A DNA stretch of 16,470 nucleotides from an uncultured Angelakisella sp. (GTDB lineage Bacteria > Bacillota > Clostridia > Oscillospirales > Ruminococcaceae). The translations under genes were made by a program, and so were the position numbers. A model generated the notes under the pieces. The model did no database searches. It saw nothing but the letters and a program-made list of their open reading frames with translations, and had not been told where the DNA came from. Location: contig CAJUFR010000049.1 in NCBI GenBank assembly GCA_910585525.1, forward strand, positions 1 through 16,470, given 5' to 3'. Shown here in pieces: positions 1 to 6,839 of this stretch; within the stretch, counting starts at the first letter, position 1, and the number at the start of each line of letters is the position of its first letter.

Positions 1-46
1 GCCACGTTCCCGACCGCAGGGAGGGATCCGAAGGGAGCGGATAAAT

Positions 47-134
47 CCCGCCGTAGCGGCGGGCTCCAGTTGTCGAAAAGACTTTTTCGACAACTGGAGC
101 GCCCCGTCCCTCTGGTGAGGGACGGGGCGCTTTT
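47..134. repeat. Three stacked hairpins (candidate dispersed repeat / terminator)
   Basis: Three perfect inverted repeats lie end to end. The first has a 7-bp stem at 47-53/57-63. The second has a 16-bp stem at 64-79/84-99 with a 4-base loop. The third has a 13-bp stem at 99-111/118-130 followed by TTTT on the plus strand. The third has terminator form for plus-strand transcripts arriving from the left. The set may also stop the minus-strand operon that ends at 145, although no clear T-run follows on that strand. Such compact hairpin clusters are typical of dispersed intergenic repeats, but repetition cannot be shown from one window. Confidence 0.6.
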
Positions 135-144
135 CGGCGCTCCC

Positions 145-573
145 TTACCCCGCGATCTCTTCCTCCCGCAGGATGGGGAAGCCGCCCTTTTCGATGAGTT
201 TCACCGCCTTGGCGGTGTCATCCACCCGCAGGATCACGTAGGCGGTGTCCTTCTGGCGGCTGATGAAGGCGTACATATACTCCACGCTCACCCCGCCGTC
301 CCGGAGGGTGGCCATGGCCTCCGCCAGGCCGCCGGGGCGGTCGGCGATGCCCACGGCGATCACCGGGGTCAGGCTGACGGTGAGACCCGCCTCCTTGAGG
401 GCGGCCTCCGCCGCCTGGGGCTTATCCACGATGAGCCGCAGGATGCCGAAGTGGGTGGTGTCGGCGATGGAAAGGGCCCGGATGTCCACCTTCGCCCCCT
501 GGAGGATGGCGGTGATCTCGGAAAGGCGCCCCTGCTTATTCTCTACGAACACCGATAGCTGGTTGACAGTCAT
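145..573 (-). CDS. Tandem ACT-domain protein
   Basis: A 142-residue protein made of two ACT modules. The first spans about residues 4-70 (start QLSVFVENKQGRLSEIT). The second spans about residues 71-140 (start VIAVGIADRPGGLAEAM). Each has the beta strand, then a G-R/G-G-L turn, then a helix, as in amino-acid-binding regulatory domains. There is no catalytic domain, so it probably acts as a stand-alone sensor or partner subunit. A consensus AAAGGAGG lies just upstream of the ATG. It is the last gene of the iorA-iorB-paaK operon, 63 bp after paaK. Two-ACT proteins of this size commonly accompany paaK-type ligases in anaerobes, which suggests a role in sensing an aromatic amino acid or arylacetyl compound. 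The ligand and partner are not visible in the sequence. Confidence 0.88.
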   Translation of the reverse strand: MTVNQLSVFVENKQGRLSEITAILQGAKVDIRALSIADTTHFGILRLIVDKPQAAEAALKEAGLTVSLTPVIAVGIADRPGGLAEAMATLRDGGVSVEYMYAFISRQKDTAYVILRVDDTAKAVKLIEKGGFPILREEEIAG

Positions 574-636
574 GATGATACCTCCTTTACATACCGGCGG
601 TCTCGCTCCGCCGTGTCCGCTTCTCTACCCAATATT

Positions 637-1947
637 TTACTCGTAAAGGCGGCGCTTGTCTATCACCCGCTTGGATTTTCCCTCGCTGCGCTGGATGGTC
701 TTGGGGCTCACCAGCCGCACCTTGGGGCTGATGCCCAGGGTGGACTGGAGGGCGGCTTCGATCTCGTGCTGCTTCTGCTCCACCAGGCGGACGGCGTCAA
801 ACTGGAAGTCGTCGGTCATCTCCACCTGCACCTCCAGGGTGTCGGTGTTGTTGACACGGTCCACGGTGATGAGGTAGTGGGGGGAGGTCTGGCTGGTCTG
901 GAACAGCACCGTCTCGATCTGGGAGGGGAAGACGTTGACGCCGCGGATGATGAGCATGTCGTCGGTGCGGCCCCTGGGCTTGGTCATCTTGATCAGGGTA
1001 CGGCCGCAGCCGCACTTCTCCCGGGTGAGGGTGGCGATGTCCCGGGTGCGGTACCGCAGCAGGGGGAAGGCCTCCTTGGTGATGCAGGTGAACACCAGTT
1101 CCCCGGGGGTCCCCTCCGGCAGCACCTCCCCGGTGTCGGGGTCGATGATCTCCGGCAGGAAGTGATCTTCGCAGATGTGCATGCCGGTCTGCTGGCTGCA
1201 CTCGTAGGCCACACCGGGGCCGATGATCTCGGTAAGGCCGTAGATGTCGTAGGCTTTGATGCCCAGAAGGGCCTCGATGTTCCGGCGGCTGTCCTCGGTC
1301 CAGGGTTCCGCCCCCAGGATGCCGGCGCTGAGTTTGATCTCCTCCGGCTTCACCCCCATATCCCGCAGCGTCTCCCCGATGTAGGTGGCGTAGGAGGGGG
1401 TGCAGCAGAGGATATCGCTCTCAAAATCCTGGAGGATCTGGACCTGGCGCTTGGTGTTGCCGGAGGAGACGGGGATGGCCACCGCCCCCAGGGTCTGGGC
1501 CCCGTAGTGCAGCCCCATCCCCCCGGTGAACAGCCCGTAGCCGTAGGAGACATGGACCTTGCTTTTGGGGGAGCCGCCGGCGGCCACGATGGCCCGGGCG
1601 GCGCAGTCCCCCCAGATGTCGATGTCGTGCTGGGTGTACCCCGCCACGATCTGCTTGCCGGTGGTGCCGGAGGAGGCGTGGAGTTCCACCACCTCGGTCA
1701 TGGGGGTGGCGAAGAGGCCGTAGGGGTAGGTGTCCCGCAGGTCCTGTTTATAGGTGAAGGGGAGTTTGGCCAGGTCGGCCAGGCATTGGATATCCTGGGG
1801 CTTCACCCCCGCCTCGTCCATCCGCTGGCGGTAGTAGGGGACGTTGTTGTAGACATGGTAGACGTTGTGGATGAGCCGGGCCAGCTGCAGGGCCTTGATC
1901 TCCTCCACCGGCGCGGTCTCGATGGGGTTCCATACACGTTCACTCAT
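637..1947 (-). CDS. paaK: Phenylacetate-CoA ligase (PaaK family, AMP-forming)
   Basis: A 436-residue adenylate-forming enzyme of normal PaaK length. It activates phenylacetate or a related arylacetate with ATP and CoA to the thioester, AMP and pyrophosphate. Visible motifs are the P-loop-like SSGTTGK (92-98), YGLTE (236-240), TRD (301-303) and RGRTDDMLIIRGVNVFPSQ (325-343). A Lys/Arg-rich C-terminal segment, SEGKSKRVIDKR, is where the catalytic lysine of the mobile domain is expected. Cys312 and Cys314 sit in a CGCG turn seen in this family. The start is supported by AAAGGAGCG. The gene lies 31 bp after iorB and 63 bp before the ACT gene. Beside an arylpyruvate:ferredoxin oxidoreductase it could either feed arylacetyl-CoA to that enzyme for reductive carboxylation or handle the product of the oxidative reaction. 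Exact aryl specificity cannot be read from the sequence. Confidence 0.93.
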   Translation of the reverse strand: MSERVWNPIETAPVEEIKALQLARLIHNVYHVYNNVPYYRQRMDEAGVKPQDIQCLADLAKLPFTYKQDLRDTYPYGLFATPMTEVVELHASSGTTGKQIVAGYTQHDIDIWGDCAARAIVAAGGSPKSKVHVSYGYGLFTGGMGLHYGAQTLGAVAIPVSSGNTKRQVQILQDFESDILCCTPSYATYIGETLRDMGVKPEEIKLSAGILGAEPWTEDSRRNIEALLGIKAYDIYGLTEIIGPGVAYECSQQTGMHICEDHFLPEIIDPDTGEVLPEGTPGELVFTCITKEAFPLLRYRTRDIATLTREKCGCGRTLIKMTKPRGRTDDMLIIRGVNVFPSQIETVLFQTSQTSPHYLITVDRVNNTDTLEVQVEMTDDFQFDAVRLVEQKQHEIEAALQSTLGISPKVRLVSPKTIQRSEGKSKRVIDKRRLYE

Positions 1948-1978
1948 AGCAAGTCACGCTCCTTTATTTCTTTTGGTC

Positions 1979-2548
1979 TCAAAGACGGCGGCCCTTTTCA
2001 AAGGCGGCCTGGTTCATGGCCAGCAGCCCGGGCTTGATGCTCCTTGCCAGCGCCTGCTGCCAGGCATCCTCCGGCAGGTCCAGCACCCGGGAGAGGACCC
2101 CCATCAGCACCACGTTCACCGCCCGGGGGCTCCCCGCCTGTTCCGCCGGGGTCAGGGCGTCGATGAGGATGGCCCCGGGGCAGACCTGGCCCAGGTTGTC
2201 CGCCAGTTCCGCCGGGTAGGTGGCCGCCCCGGTGATCACCGGCATGGGAAGGATCTGCTGGGTGTTGGCGATAAGGGTGCCGCCTTTTTTGAGACAGGCG
2301 GCCCAGCGGGCGGCCTCCAGCAGTTCAAAGGCCACCAGGATATCCGCCTCCCCCTTCTCGATGACCGGGGAGGCCACCCGGTCCCCCCACCGCACGTAGG
2401 TGACCACCGAGCCGCCCCGCTGGGACATGCCGTGGACCTCGGACACCTTCACATCATACCCCTGGCTGAGGAACAGGTTCCCCAGCAGCTTGCTGGCCAG
2501 CAGGGTCCCCTGGCCCCCCACCCCGGCTATGATCATGCTTTTGGTCAT
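1979..2548 (-). CDS. iorB: Indolepyruvate:ferredoxin oxidoreductase, beta subunit
   Basis: A 189-residue protein of the 2-oxoacid:ferredoxin oxidoreductase gamma-domain family, which forms the small subunit of indolepyruvate oxidoreductase. The N-terminus shows the characteristic IIAGVGGQGTLLASKLLG segment (residues 6-23). SEVHGMSQRGGSVVTYVRWG (37-56) follows and is typical of IorB. Together with IorA it interconverts arylpyruvate, CoA and oxidised ferredoxin with arylacetyl-CoA, CO2 and reduced ferredoxin in the cytoplasm. Its ATG overlaps the iorA stop codon by four bases (ATGA), so the two subunits are probably translationally coupled. No iron-sulfur cysteine cluster is present, as expected for this subunit. 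Confidence 0.93.
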   Translation of the reverse strand: MTKSMIIAGVGGQGTLLASKLLGNLFLSQGYDVKVSEVHGMSQRGGSVVTYVRWGDRVASPVIEKGEADILVAFELLEAARWAACLKKGGTLIANTQQILPMPVITGAATYPAELADNLGQVCPGAILIDALTPAEQAGSPRAVNVVLMGVLSRVLDLPEDAWQQALARSIKPGLLAMNQAAFEKGRRL

Positions 2549-4287
2549 GACGTTTCACCCTCCTTGATGGCAGTTTTGCCGCACAGCCCGGCGCAGAGAC
2601 CGCAGCCCACGCAAAGGGTCTGGTCGATGCGGGCCTTTTTGTCCCGGAAGCTGATGGCGGGACAGCCGATGGTCATACAGGCCCGGCAGCCGACACACCG
2701 TTCCTCCTCCACCCAAAGGGCGGGGCGTCGCTCCACCCCCTTGAGGAGGATGCAGGGGCGGCGGGCGATGACCACCGCCGGGCCCTGGTGGTCCAGCGCC
2801 TCCTGGACGGCGGCGGAGATGGCCTTTAAGTCCCCGGGGTCGGCCACCAGCACCTTTTCCACCCCGGCGGCCCGGCAGGTCTCCTCCAGGGAAAGCCGGG
2901 GGGCGGGCTGGTGGCGGATATCCCGGCCGGTGGAGGGGTTCTCCTGGTGGCCGGTCATGCCGGTGATGGAGTTGTCCAGGATGACGACGGTGGATAGCCC
3001 CCGGTTGTACACCGTGTTGATGAGCCCGGTGATGCCGCTGTGGACAAAGGTGCTGTCCCCGATGACCGCCACCGCCTTTTTGGCGGCCTCGGCCCCCCGG
3101 GCCTTGAGGAAGCCGTGGAGGCCGGAGACCGACGCCCCCATGCAGAGGGTGGTGTCCATGGCCGCCAGGGGGGGCAGCGCCCCCAGGGTGTAGCAGCCGA
3201 TGTCCCCAAACACGGTAAGCCCCATTTTATGTAGGGTGTAGAACAGTCCCCGGTGGGGGCAGCCGGGGCAGAGGGCGGGGGGACGCACCGGCAGTTCCCC
3301 GGGGTAGGCGCAGCCGGGGGCCGGTCCCTGGCCCAGCAGCTTTTGGCGGATCAGGTTCTGGCTCAGTTCCCCGATGGCGCCGAACAGTTCCTTGCCCCGG
3401 ACCTTCACCCCGATGGCGGCGCAGTGGCTTTGGATCACCGGGTCCAGTTCCTCCGCCACCACCACCTCATCCACCGTGGCGGCGAAGCGCCGGATCAGTT
3501 CCACCGGCAGGGGATTCAGCAGCCCCAGCTTGAGCACCGGGGCATCCGGCATCGCCTCCCGGACATACTGGTAGCAGATGCCGGCGGTGATGACCCCGAC
3601 CCGCCGGTCGCTGCCCTCCTCCACCCGGTTGAGGGTGGTGACCTCCGCCAGGCGGGCCAGGGCGGCCATCCGCTCCTCCACCGTCACCCGGCGCTTTTTG
3701 GCGTTGGCGGGCATCATGACGTATTTGCCGGGGTCCTTTTGGTAGTCCCTCAGCGGGGGCTCCTGGCGCTCCTCCAGTTCCACCAGGCTCTGGGAATGGC
3801 TTACCCGGGTGGAGAGCCGCAGCAGCACCGGGGTGTCGTATTCCTCCGAGAGACGGAACGCCTCGGCGGTGTAGCTGGCGCACTCCTGGCTGTCGGCGGG
3901 CTCCAGCATGGGGAGTTTGGCGGCCACGGCGTAGCGGCGGCTGTCCTGCTCGTTCTGGGAGGAGTGCATGCCGGGGTCGTCGGCCACGGCGGCCACCATG
4001 CCGCCCCCCACCCCGGTGTAGGCGGTGGTGAACAGCGGGTCCGCCGCCACGTTCAGTCCCACGTGCTTCATGGCGCAAAGGGCCCTGGCTCCCCCGATGG
4101 CGGCCCCCATGGCCACCTCGTAGGCCACCTTCTCGTTGGGGGCCCACTCGGTGTAGACCTCCGGGTAGCCGCTGGCGTACTCGGTGATCTCGGTGCTGGG
4201 GGTGCCGGGGTAGCTGGAGACCACCCGGCAGCCCGCCTGCCAAAGCCCCCGGGCAACAGCCTGGTTGCCCAGCATCAATTCCTTCAT
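2545..4287 (-). CDS. iorA: Indolepyruvate:ferredoxin oxidoreductase, alpha subunit
   Basis: A 580-residue catalytic subunit. The pyrimidine/transketolase-type domain comes first, with SSYPGTPSTEITEYASGYPE (24-43). The thiamine-pyrophosphate domain follows, with CPGCPHRG (340-347), GDIGCYTLG (361-369) and GDSTFVHSGITGLINTVYN (410-428). The C-terminus is a two-cluster ferredoxin domain: Cys531, 534, 537 and 542 form the first set and Cys559, 562, 565 and 569 the second. Both [4Fe-4S] sites therefore appear intact. The ATG at 4287 is chosen over an upstream in-frame ATG at 4404 because the latter lies inside the T-box leader and because AGGAAGG sits just upstream of 4287. It is the first gene of the operon, followed by overlapping iorB. 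Arylpyruvates (indole-, phenyl-, hydroxyphenylpyruvate) are the usual substrates. Direction in vivo is open, and the T-box argues for biosynthesis. Confidence 0.95.
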   Translation of the reverse strand: MKELMLGNQAVARGLWQAGCRVVSSYPGTPSTEITEYASGYPEVYTEWAPNEKVAYEVAMGAAIGGARALCAMKHVGLNVAADPLFTTAYTGVGGGMVAAVADDPGMHSSQNEQDSRRYAVAAKLPMLEPADSQECASYTAEAFRLSEEYDTPVLLRLSTRVSHSQSLVELEERQEPPLRDYQKDPGKYVMMPANAKKRRVTVEERMAALARLAEVTTLNRVEEGSDRRVGVITAGICYQYVREAMPDAPVLKLGLLNPLPVELIRRFAATVDEVVVAEELDPVIQSHCAAIGVKVRGKELFGAIGELSQNLIRQKLLGQGPAPGCAYPGELPVRPPALCPGCPHRGLFYTLHKMGLTVFGDIGCYTLGALPPLAAMDTTLCMGASVSGLHGFLKARGAEAAKKAVAVIGDSTFVHSGITGLINTVYNRGLSTVVILDNSITGMTGHQENPSTGRDIRHQPAPRLSLEETCRAAGVEKVLVADPGDLKAISAAVQEALDHQGPAVVIARRPCILLKGVERRPALWVEEERCVGCRACMTIGCPAISFRDKKARIDQTLCVGCGLCAGLCGKTAIKEGETS

Positions 4288-4293
4288 CTCTGA

Positions 4294-4300
4294 CCTTCCT
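4294..4300 (-). promoter_or_regulatory. Ribosome binding site of iorA
   Basis: AGGAAGG lies six bases before the ATG at 4287, after the leader terminator. It decides the start, because the longer in-frame reading from 4404 would translate the T-box itself. Confidence 0.7.
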
Positions 4301-4316
4301 TTCTCCGCAGGGATGC

Positions 4317-4361
4317 AAAAAAGCCCACCCCGAGACCCCCTTTGGGGGCGTCGAGGTGAGC
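4317..4361 (-). terminator. Leader terminator of the T-box
   Basis: On the minus strand an 18-base arm pairs with an 18-base arm across an AAA loop, with one C-C mismatch and a few G-T pairs. TTTTTT follows at 4322-4317. It lies between the T-box sequence and the iorA ribosome binding site, so it is the hairpin that would form when the matching tRNA is charged. The 5' arm begins directly after the antiterminator region, as required for mutually exclusive folding. Confidence 0.9.
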
Positions 4362-4606
4362 GTGCAGCCCACGGTACCACTCGAATTGCGGCAAGCGCCG
4401 CCACTTTGACAGGATACTGACATATCCCTCCCCAGCTAACGGCGGGGATCCCGGCGGGGCCTACAGGGGGAAAGACGGTTCAGCCCCGCTGCTCATGAGG
4501 GAACTTCGCCCCCCGCTCCGCCGCCCCGTTCCCAGCTTCCCGGGGCTCTCTGTGGGCAGACCATGGTGGTTACTTTCCTCAGTCAGCGCATTTGGTGTAT
4601 GGTATT
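4317..4606 (-). promoter_or_regulatory. T-box riboswitch leader controlling iorA-iorB-paaK-ACT
   Basis: The conserved T-box core reads GAGTGGTACCGTGGGC at 4382-4367 (general consensus AGGGTGGNACCGCGG). Upstream are Stem I landmarks: GAGGAAAGTA (4580-4571), CAGAGAG around 4552-4545, and GAAGTTCCCTCATGAGC from 4507. The first and last of these form the specifier-loop sides (AGTA facing GAA). The variable base in TGGN is T, which pairs with discriminator base A, as in tRNA-Phe, -Tyr or -Val but not the usual bacterial tRNA-Trp (G). The specifier is either GTT (Val, in strict register after GAA) or TTC (Phe, one base later). TTC fits the usual C-ending preference and the aromatic operon better. 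An uncharged tRNA would stabilise the antiterminator and switch the operon on. Confidence 0.92.
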
Positions 4607-4612
4607 GGTGTT

Positions 4613-4641
4613 ATTATAATACGGGGGGGCGGGGTTGTCAA
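4613..4641 (-). promoter_or_regulatory. Consensus sigma-A promoter of the T-box operon
   Basis: On the minus strand TTGACA (4641-4636) is separated by exactly 17 bp from TATAAT (4618-4613). Both hexamers are perfect consensus. Transcription would begin near 4606, about 320 bases before the iorA ATG, giving the usual length for a T-box leader. A promoter this strong suits a gene set whose control happens at the level of termination. Confidence 0.9.
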
Positions 4642-4688
4642 GGGGGATGCCGGAGGGAGTTTTTCTTTGCCCGTGCGGGGGAGGGGGC

Positions 4689-4717
4689 TTTTCAAACGGT
4701 GGATTTTCGGGTATGAT
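4689..4717 (+). promoter_or_regulatory. Possible promoter of the citX-citG fusion
   Basis: TTTTCA (4689-4694), a 17-bp spacer and TATGAT (4712-4717) precede the ribosome binding site GGAGGT at 4741-4746. The -10 is good and the -35 matches at four of six positions. It is divergent from the T-box promoter, with about 50 bp between the two -35 boxes. Confidence 0.45.
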
Positions 4718-4753
4718 GGAGGGGCGACTGATATACCCAAGGAGGTGACCCGA

Positions 4754-6106
4754 ATGTCTGGACCCATCGACCTTCCCCGGATGCTGGCGGCCCGGGACCG
4801 CCGGGCGGGGTGGCAGCGGGAACTGCTGGAGCGGTACCGGCTGCCCCTGGTCTCCTTTACCATGAACATCGCCGGGCCGGTGAAGAACAGCCCCTCCATC
4901 CGCCGGGGCTTTCGCCTGGGCCGGGAACTGCTGCTGGGCCAGCTGGCCCGGGAGAAGGCGGCGGTGGTTGCCACCCGGGAGGTGGACGAGGACACCGGCT
5001 GCGAGGGGCTGTACGTGGTGGAGATGGACCCCCGGTCCCTCAAGGCCATCACCTGCCAGATCGAGGACGGCACCCCCCTGGGGCGGCTGCTGGACCTGGA
5101 TGTCCTCTCCCCCGGGGGGGAGAAGCTGGACCGGCCGGAGCCCCGGCGGTGCCTGATCTGCGGCGGCCCCGCCAGGGAATGCGCCCGGAGCCGGGCCCAC
5201 CCCGTCCCGGAACTCCAGCGGGAGACCTGCCGCCTGCTGGAGGAGGCTGTCACCCAGTGGGACGCCGAGACCGCCGCCACCCTGGCGGTGCGGGCGCTGC
5301 TCCACGAGGTCTGCACCACCCCCAAGCCGGGGCTGGTGGACCGGGCCAACAGCGGCAGCCACCGGGATATGGATATCTTTACCTTTATGGACAGCTCGGC
5401 GGGGCTATGGCCCTACTTTGCCCAATGCGTCCGGGCGGGCCGGGAGACTGCCTGCCGCCCCGCCCCGGAGACCTTCGCCGCCCTGCGCTGGCCGGGCAAG
5501 CTGGCGGAGGGCCGGATGCTAGCCGCCACCGGGGGGGTGAACACCCACAAGGGGGCTATCTTCTCCCTGGGGCTGGCCTGCGGCGCCCTGGGCCGCCTGG
5601 ACCGGGAGGACTGGGCAGAGCCGGAGCGGGTCCTGGCCCAGGTGGCCGCCATGACGGCGGGGTCGGTGGAGCGGGAACTGGCCGGGGCCGCCGGGAAAAA
5701 GACATCCACAGCAGGGGAGGATCTTTACCGCCGGTACGGGGTCACCGGGGTCCGGGGCCAGGCGGAGGCAGGCTTTCCGGCGGTGCGGGACCACGGCCTG
5801 CCGGTGCTGGAGCGGGGCATCCGGGAGGGAAGGACGCCGGAGCAGGCGGGGACCGCCGCCCTGCTGGCGCTGCTGGCCCACACCGACGACACCAACATGA
5901 TCGCCCGGGGGGGCATCCAGGTCCAGAAGCGGGAGGCCGCCCGGCTCCGGGAACTGTTGGCGGAGCAGCCCTACCCGGCGGCGGAGACCATCGCCGCCCT
6001 GGACGCCGGTTACATCCGGCAGAACCTCTCCCCCGGGGGCAGCGCCGACCTGCTGGCCCTCTGCTACCTGCTGCATAGTCTGAAAAAAATACCGGGGAAT
6101 GATTGA
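4754..6106 (+). CDS. citXG: CitX-CitG fusion: citrate lyase prosthetic-group synthesis and transfer
   Basis: A 450-residue bifunctional protein. Residues 1 to about 165 are CitX (apo-citrate lyase phosphoribosyl-dephospho-CoA transferase), with GPVKNS (41-46), TPLGRLLDLDVL (107-118) and a Cys-rich stretch of CLIC (133-136) and CARSR (143-147). Residues about 170-450 are CitG (triphosphoribosyl-dephospho-CoA synthase), with PKPGLVDRANSGSHRDMD (190-207), GGVNTHKGAIFSLGL (260-274) and HTDDTNMIARGG near the C-terminus. CitG makes the prosthetic-group precursor from dephospho-CoA and ATP, and CitX attaches it to the acyl carrier subunit CitD. GGAGGT stands seven bases before the ATG; a longer in-frame reading from 4592 has no such site and overlaps the promoter. 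Neither citCDEF nor a citrate transporter lies in the window. The fused arrangement is known in some bacteria. Confidence 0.93.
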   Translation: MSGPIDLPRMLAARDRRAGWQRELLERYRLPLVSFTMNIAGPVKNSPSIRRGFRLGRELLLGQLAREKAAVVATREVDEDTGCEGLYVVEMDPRSLKAITCQIEDGTPLGRLLDLDVLSPGGEKLDRPEPRRCLICGGPARECARSRAHPVPELQRETCRLLEEAVTQWDAETAATLAVRALLHEVCTTPKPGLVDRANSGSHRDMDIFTFMDSSAGLWPYFAQCVRAGRETACRPAPETFAALRWPGKLAEGRMLAATGGVNTHKGAIFSLGLACGALGRLDREDWAEPERVLAQVAAMTAGSVERELAGAAGKKTSTAGEDLYRRYGVTGVRGQAEAGFPAVRDHGLPVLERGIREGRTPEQAGTAALLALLAHTDDTNMIARGGIQVQKREAARLRELLAEQPYPAAETIAALDAGYIRQNLSPGGSADLLALCYLLHSLKKIPGND

Positions 6107-6131
6107 CATTCTCCCTTTGCGGCGTCATAAT
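6103..6131 (+). promoter_or_regulatory. Strong promoter overlapping the citXG stop codon
   Basis: TTGACA (6103-6108), a 17-bp spacer and CATAAT (6126-6131) match consensus at eleven of twelve positions. The -35 contains the TGA stop of citXG. It would give the Dabb-lrgA-lrgB genes their own transcript about 30 bp before the Dabb start. Confidence 0.8.
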
Positions 6132-6169
6132 GAAGTGCGTGACAAAACGACAGAAAGGTGGAAAAGATC

Positions 6170-6466
6170 ATGGTGACCCATATCGTTATGTGGAATCTGA
6201 AGGAAGAAGCGGAGGGCGGCAGCAGGGAGCAGAACGCCGCCATCATGAAGGAGCGGCTGGAAGGGCTGGTGGGGAAGATCGAGGGACTCGTCTCCCTGAA
6301 GATCGGGAAGAACGTCATCCCCGGCGGCTACGACCTCTGCCTGGTGGGGCAGTATCAGGACCTGGACGCCTTGAAATACTACCGGGACCACCCCCTCCAC
6401 AAGGAGGTCCAGCAGTTCGTCCACAAGGTCATCACCGACCGGGTCAGCTGCGACTTTGAGGGCTGA
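6170..6466 (+). CDS. Dabb-family (stress-responsive A/B barrel) protein
   Basis: A 98-residue single-domain protein beginning MVTHIVMWNLKEEAEGG. It continues with KERLEGLVGKIEGLVSLKIG, GGYDLCLVGQYQDLDALKYY and the closing HPLHKEVQQFVHKVITDR, the order seen in the dimeric ferredoxin-like Dabb barrel. Members of this fold are mostly uncharacterised; a few are plant stress proteins or small-molecule enzymes. No catalytic role can be claimed here. ATG 6170 is chosen over the in-frame GTG at 6158 because AAGGTGG (6156-6162) is well placed for the ATG and would overlap the GTG. The gene has its own promoter and lies four bases before lrgA. Confidence 0.88.
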   Translation: MVTHIVMWNLKEEAEGGSREQNAAIMKERLEGLVGKIEGLVSLKIGKNVIPGGYDLCLVGQYQDLDALKYYRDHPLHKEVQQFVHKVITDRVSCDFEG

Positions 6467-6470
6467 CGGG

Positions 6471-6839
6471 ATGAGGACCCTGGGACAGCTTTCCCTGATC
6501 TTCGCCATCTACCTCTTTGCCTGCTGGCTCTGCGCCCTGCTGCCCTTCTCCTTCCCGGCCAGCGTCCTGGGGATGCTGGTGCTGCTGGCGCTGCTCCTCA
6601 CCGGCCTGGTGAAGCCCCGGCAGATCCAGCAGGGGGCGGACCTGCTGCTGGCAAACATGATGTTCCTTTTCCTGCCGGCAGGGGTCTCCATCATGGAGTA
6701 TTTCCCCCTGATCCGGGACCGGATACCGGTGCTCATCCTTATCGCCCTGGCGACGCTGTTCCTCACCCTGGCGGTCACCGCCTTTACGGTGCGGGGGGTG
6801 GCGGCGCTGCTGGCCCGGGGAAGGGGGGAGGGGAGATGA
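6471..6839 (+). CDS. lrgA: LrgA/CidA-family membrane protein
   Basis: A 122-residue hydrophobic protein with about four membrane segments (roughly residues 7-25, 30-46, 60-80 and 87-112) and a short basic C-terminal tail. The region MMFLFLPAGVSIMEYFPLI is characteristic of LrgA/CidA, holin-like proteins that work with LrgB/CidB. The pair has been linked to murein hydrolase export and cell lysis. In several Firmicutes it acts as a pyruvate carrier. ATG 6471 is preferred over the in-frame TTG at 6456, which lies inside the Dabb gene. GAGGG at the Dabb stop serves as ribosome binding site. Its stop overlaps the lrgB start as ATGA. Confidence 0.88.
   Translation: MRTLGQLSLIFAIYLFACWLCALLPFSFPASVLGMLVLLALLLTGLVKPRQIQQGADLLLANMMFLFLPAGVSIMEYFPLIRDRIPVLILIALATLFLTLAVTAFTVRGVAALLARGRGEGR

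Noticed and set aside
613..2037. 474-residue plus-strand open frame opposite paaK
   Set aside because: It is a shadow of the real minus-strand gene caused by GC-rich third positions. It is Gly/His/Asp/Leu-rich, without a domain pattern or ribosome site.
1865..4293. Long plus-strand frames opposite iorA and iorB
   Set aside because: Low-complexity translations antisense to well-conserved enzymes; no start signals.
4288..4404. N-terminal extension of IorA to an ATG at 4404
   Set aside because: The added 39 residues are translated from the T-box and terminator, and the ribosome site favours 4287.
4579..5362. Minus-strand frames opposite the CitX domain
   Set aside because: Pro/Arg/Ser-rich shadow frames that would also overlap the T-box promoter.
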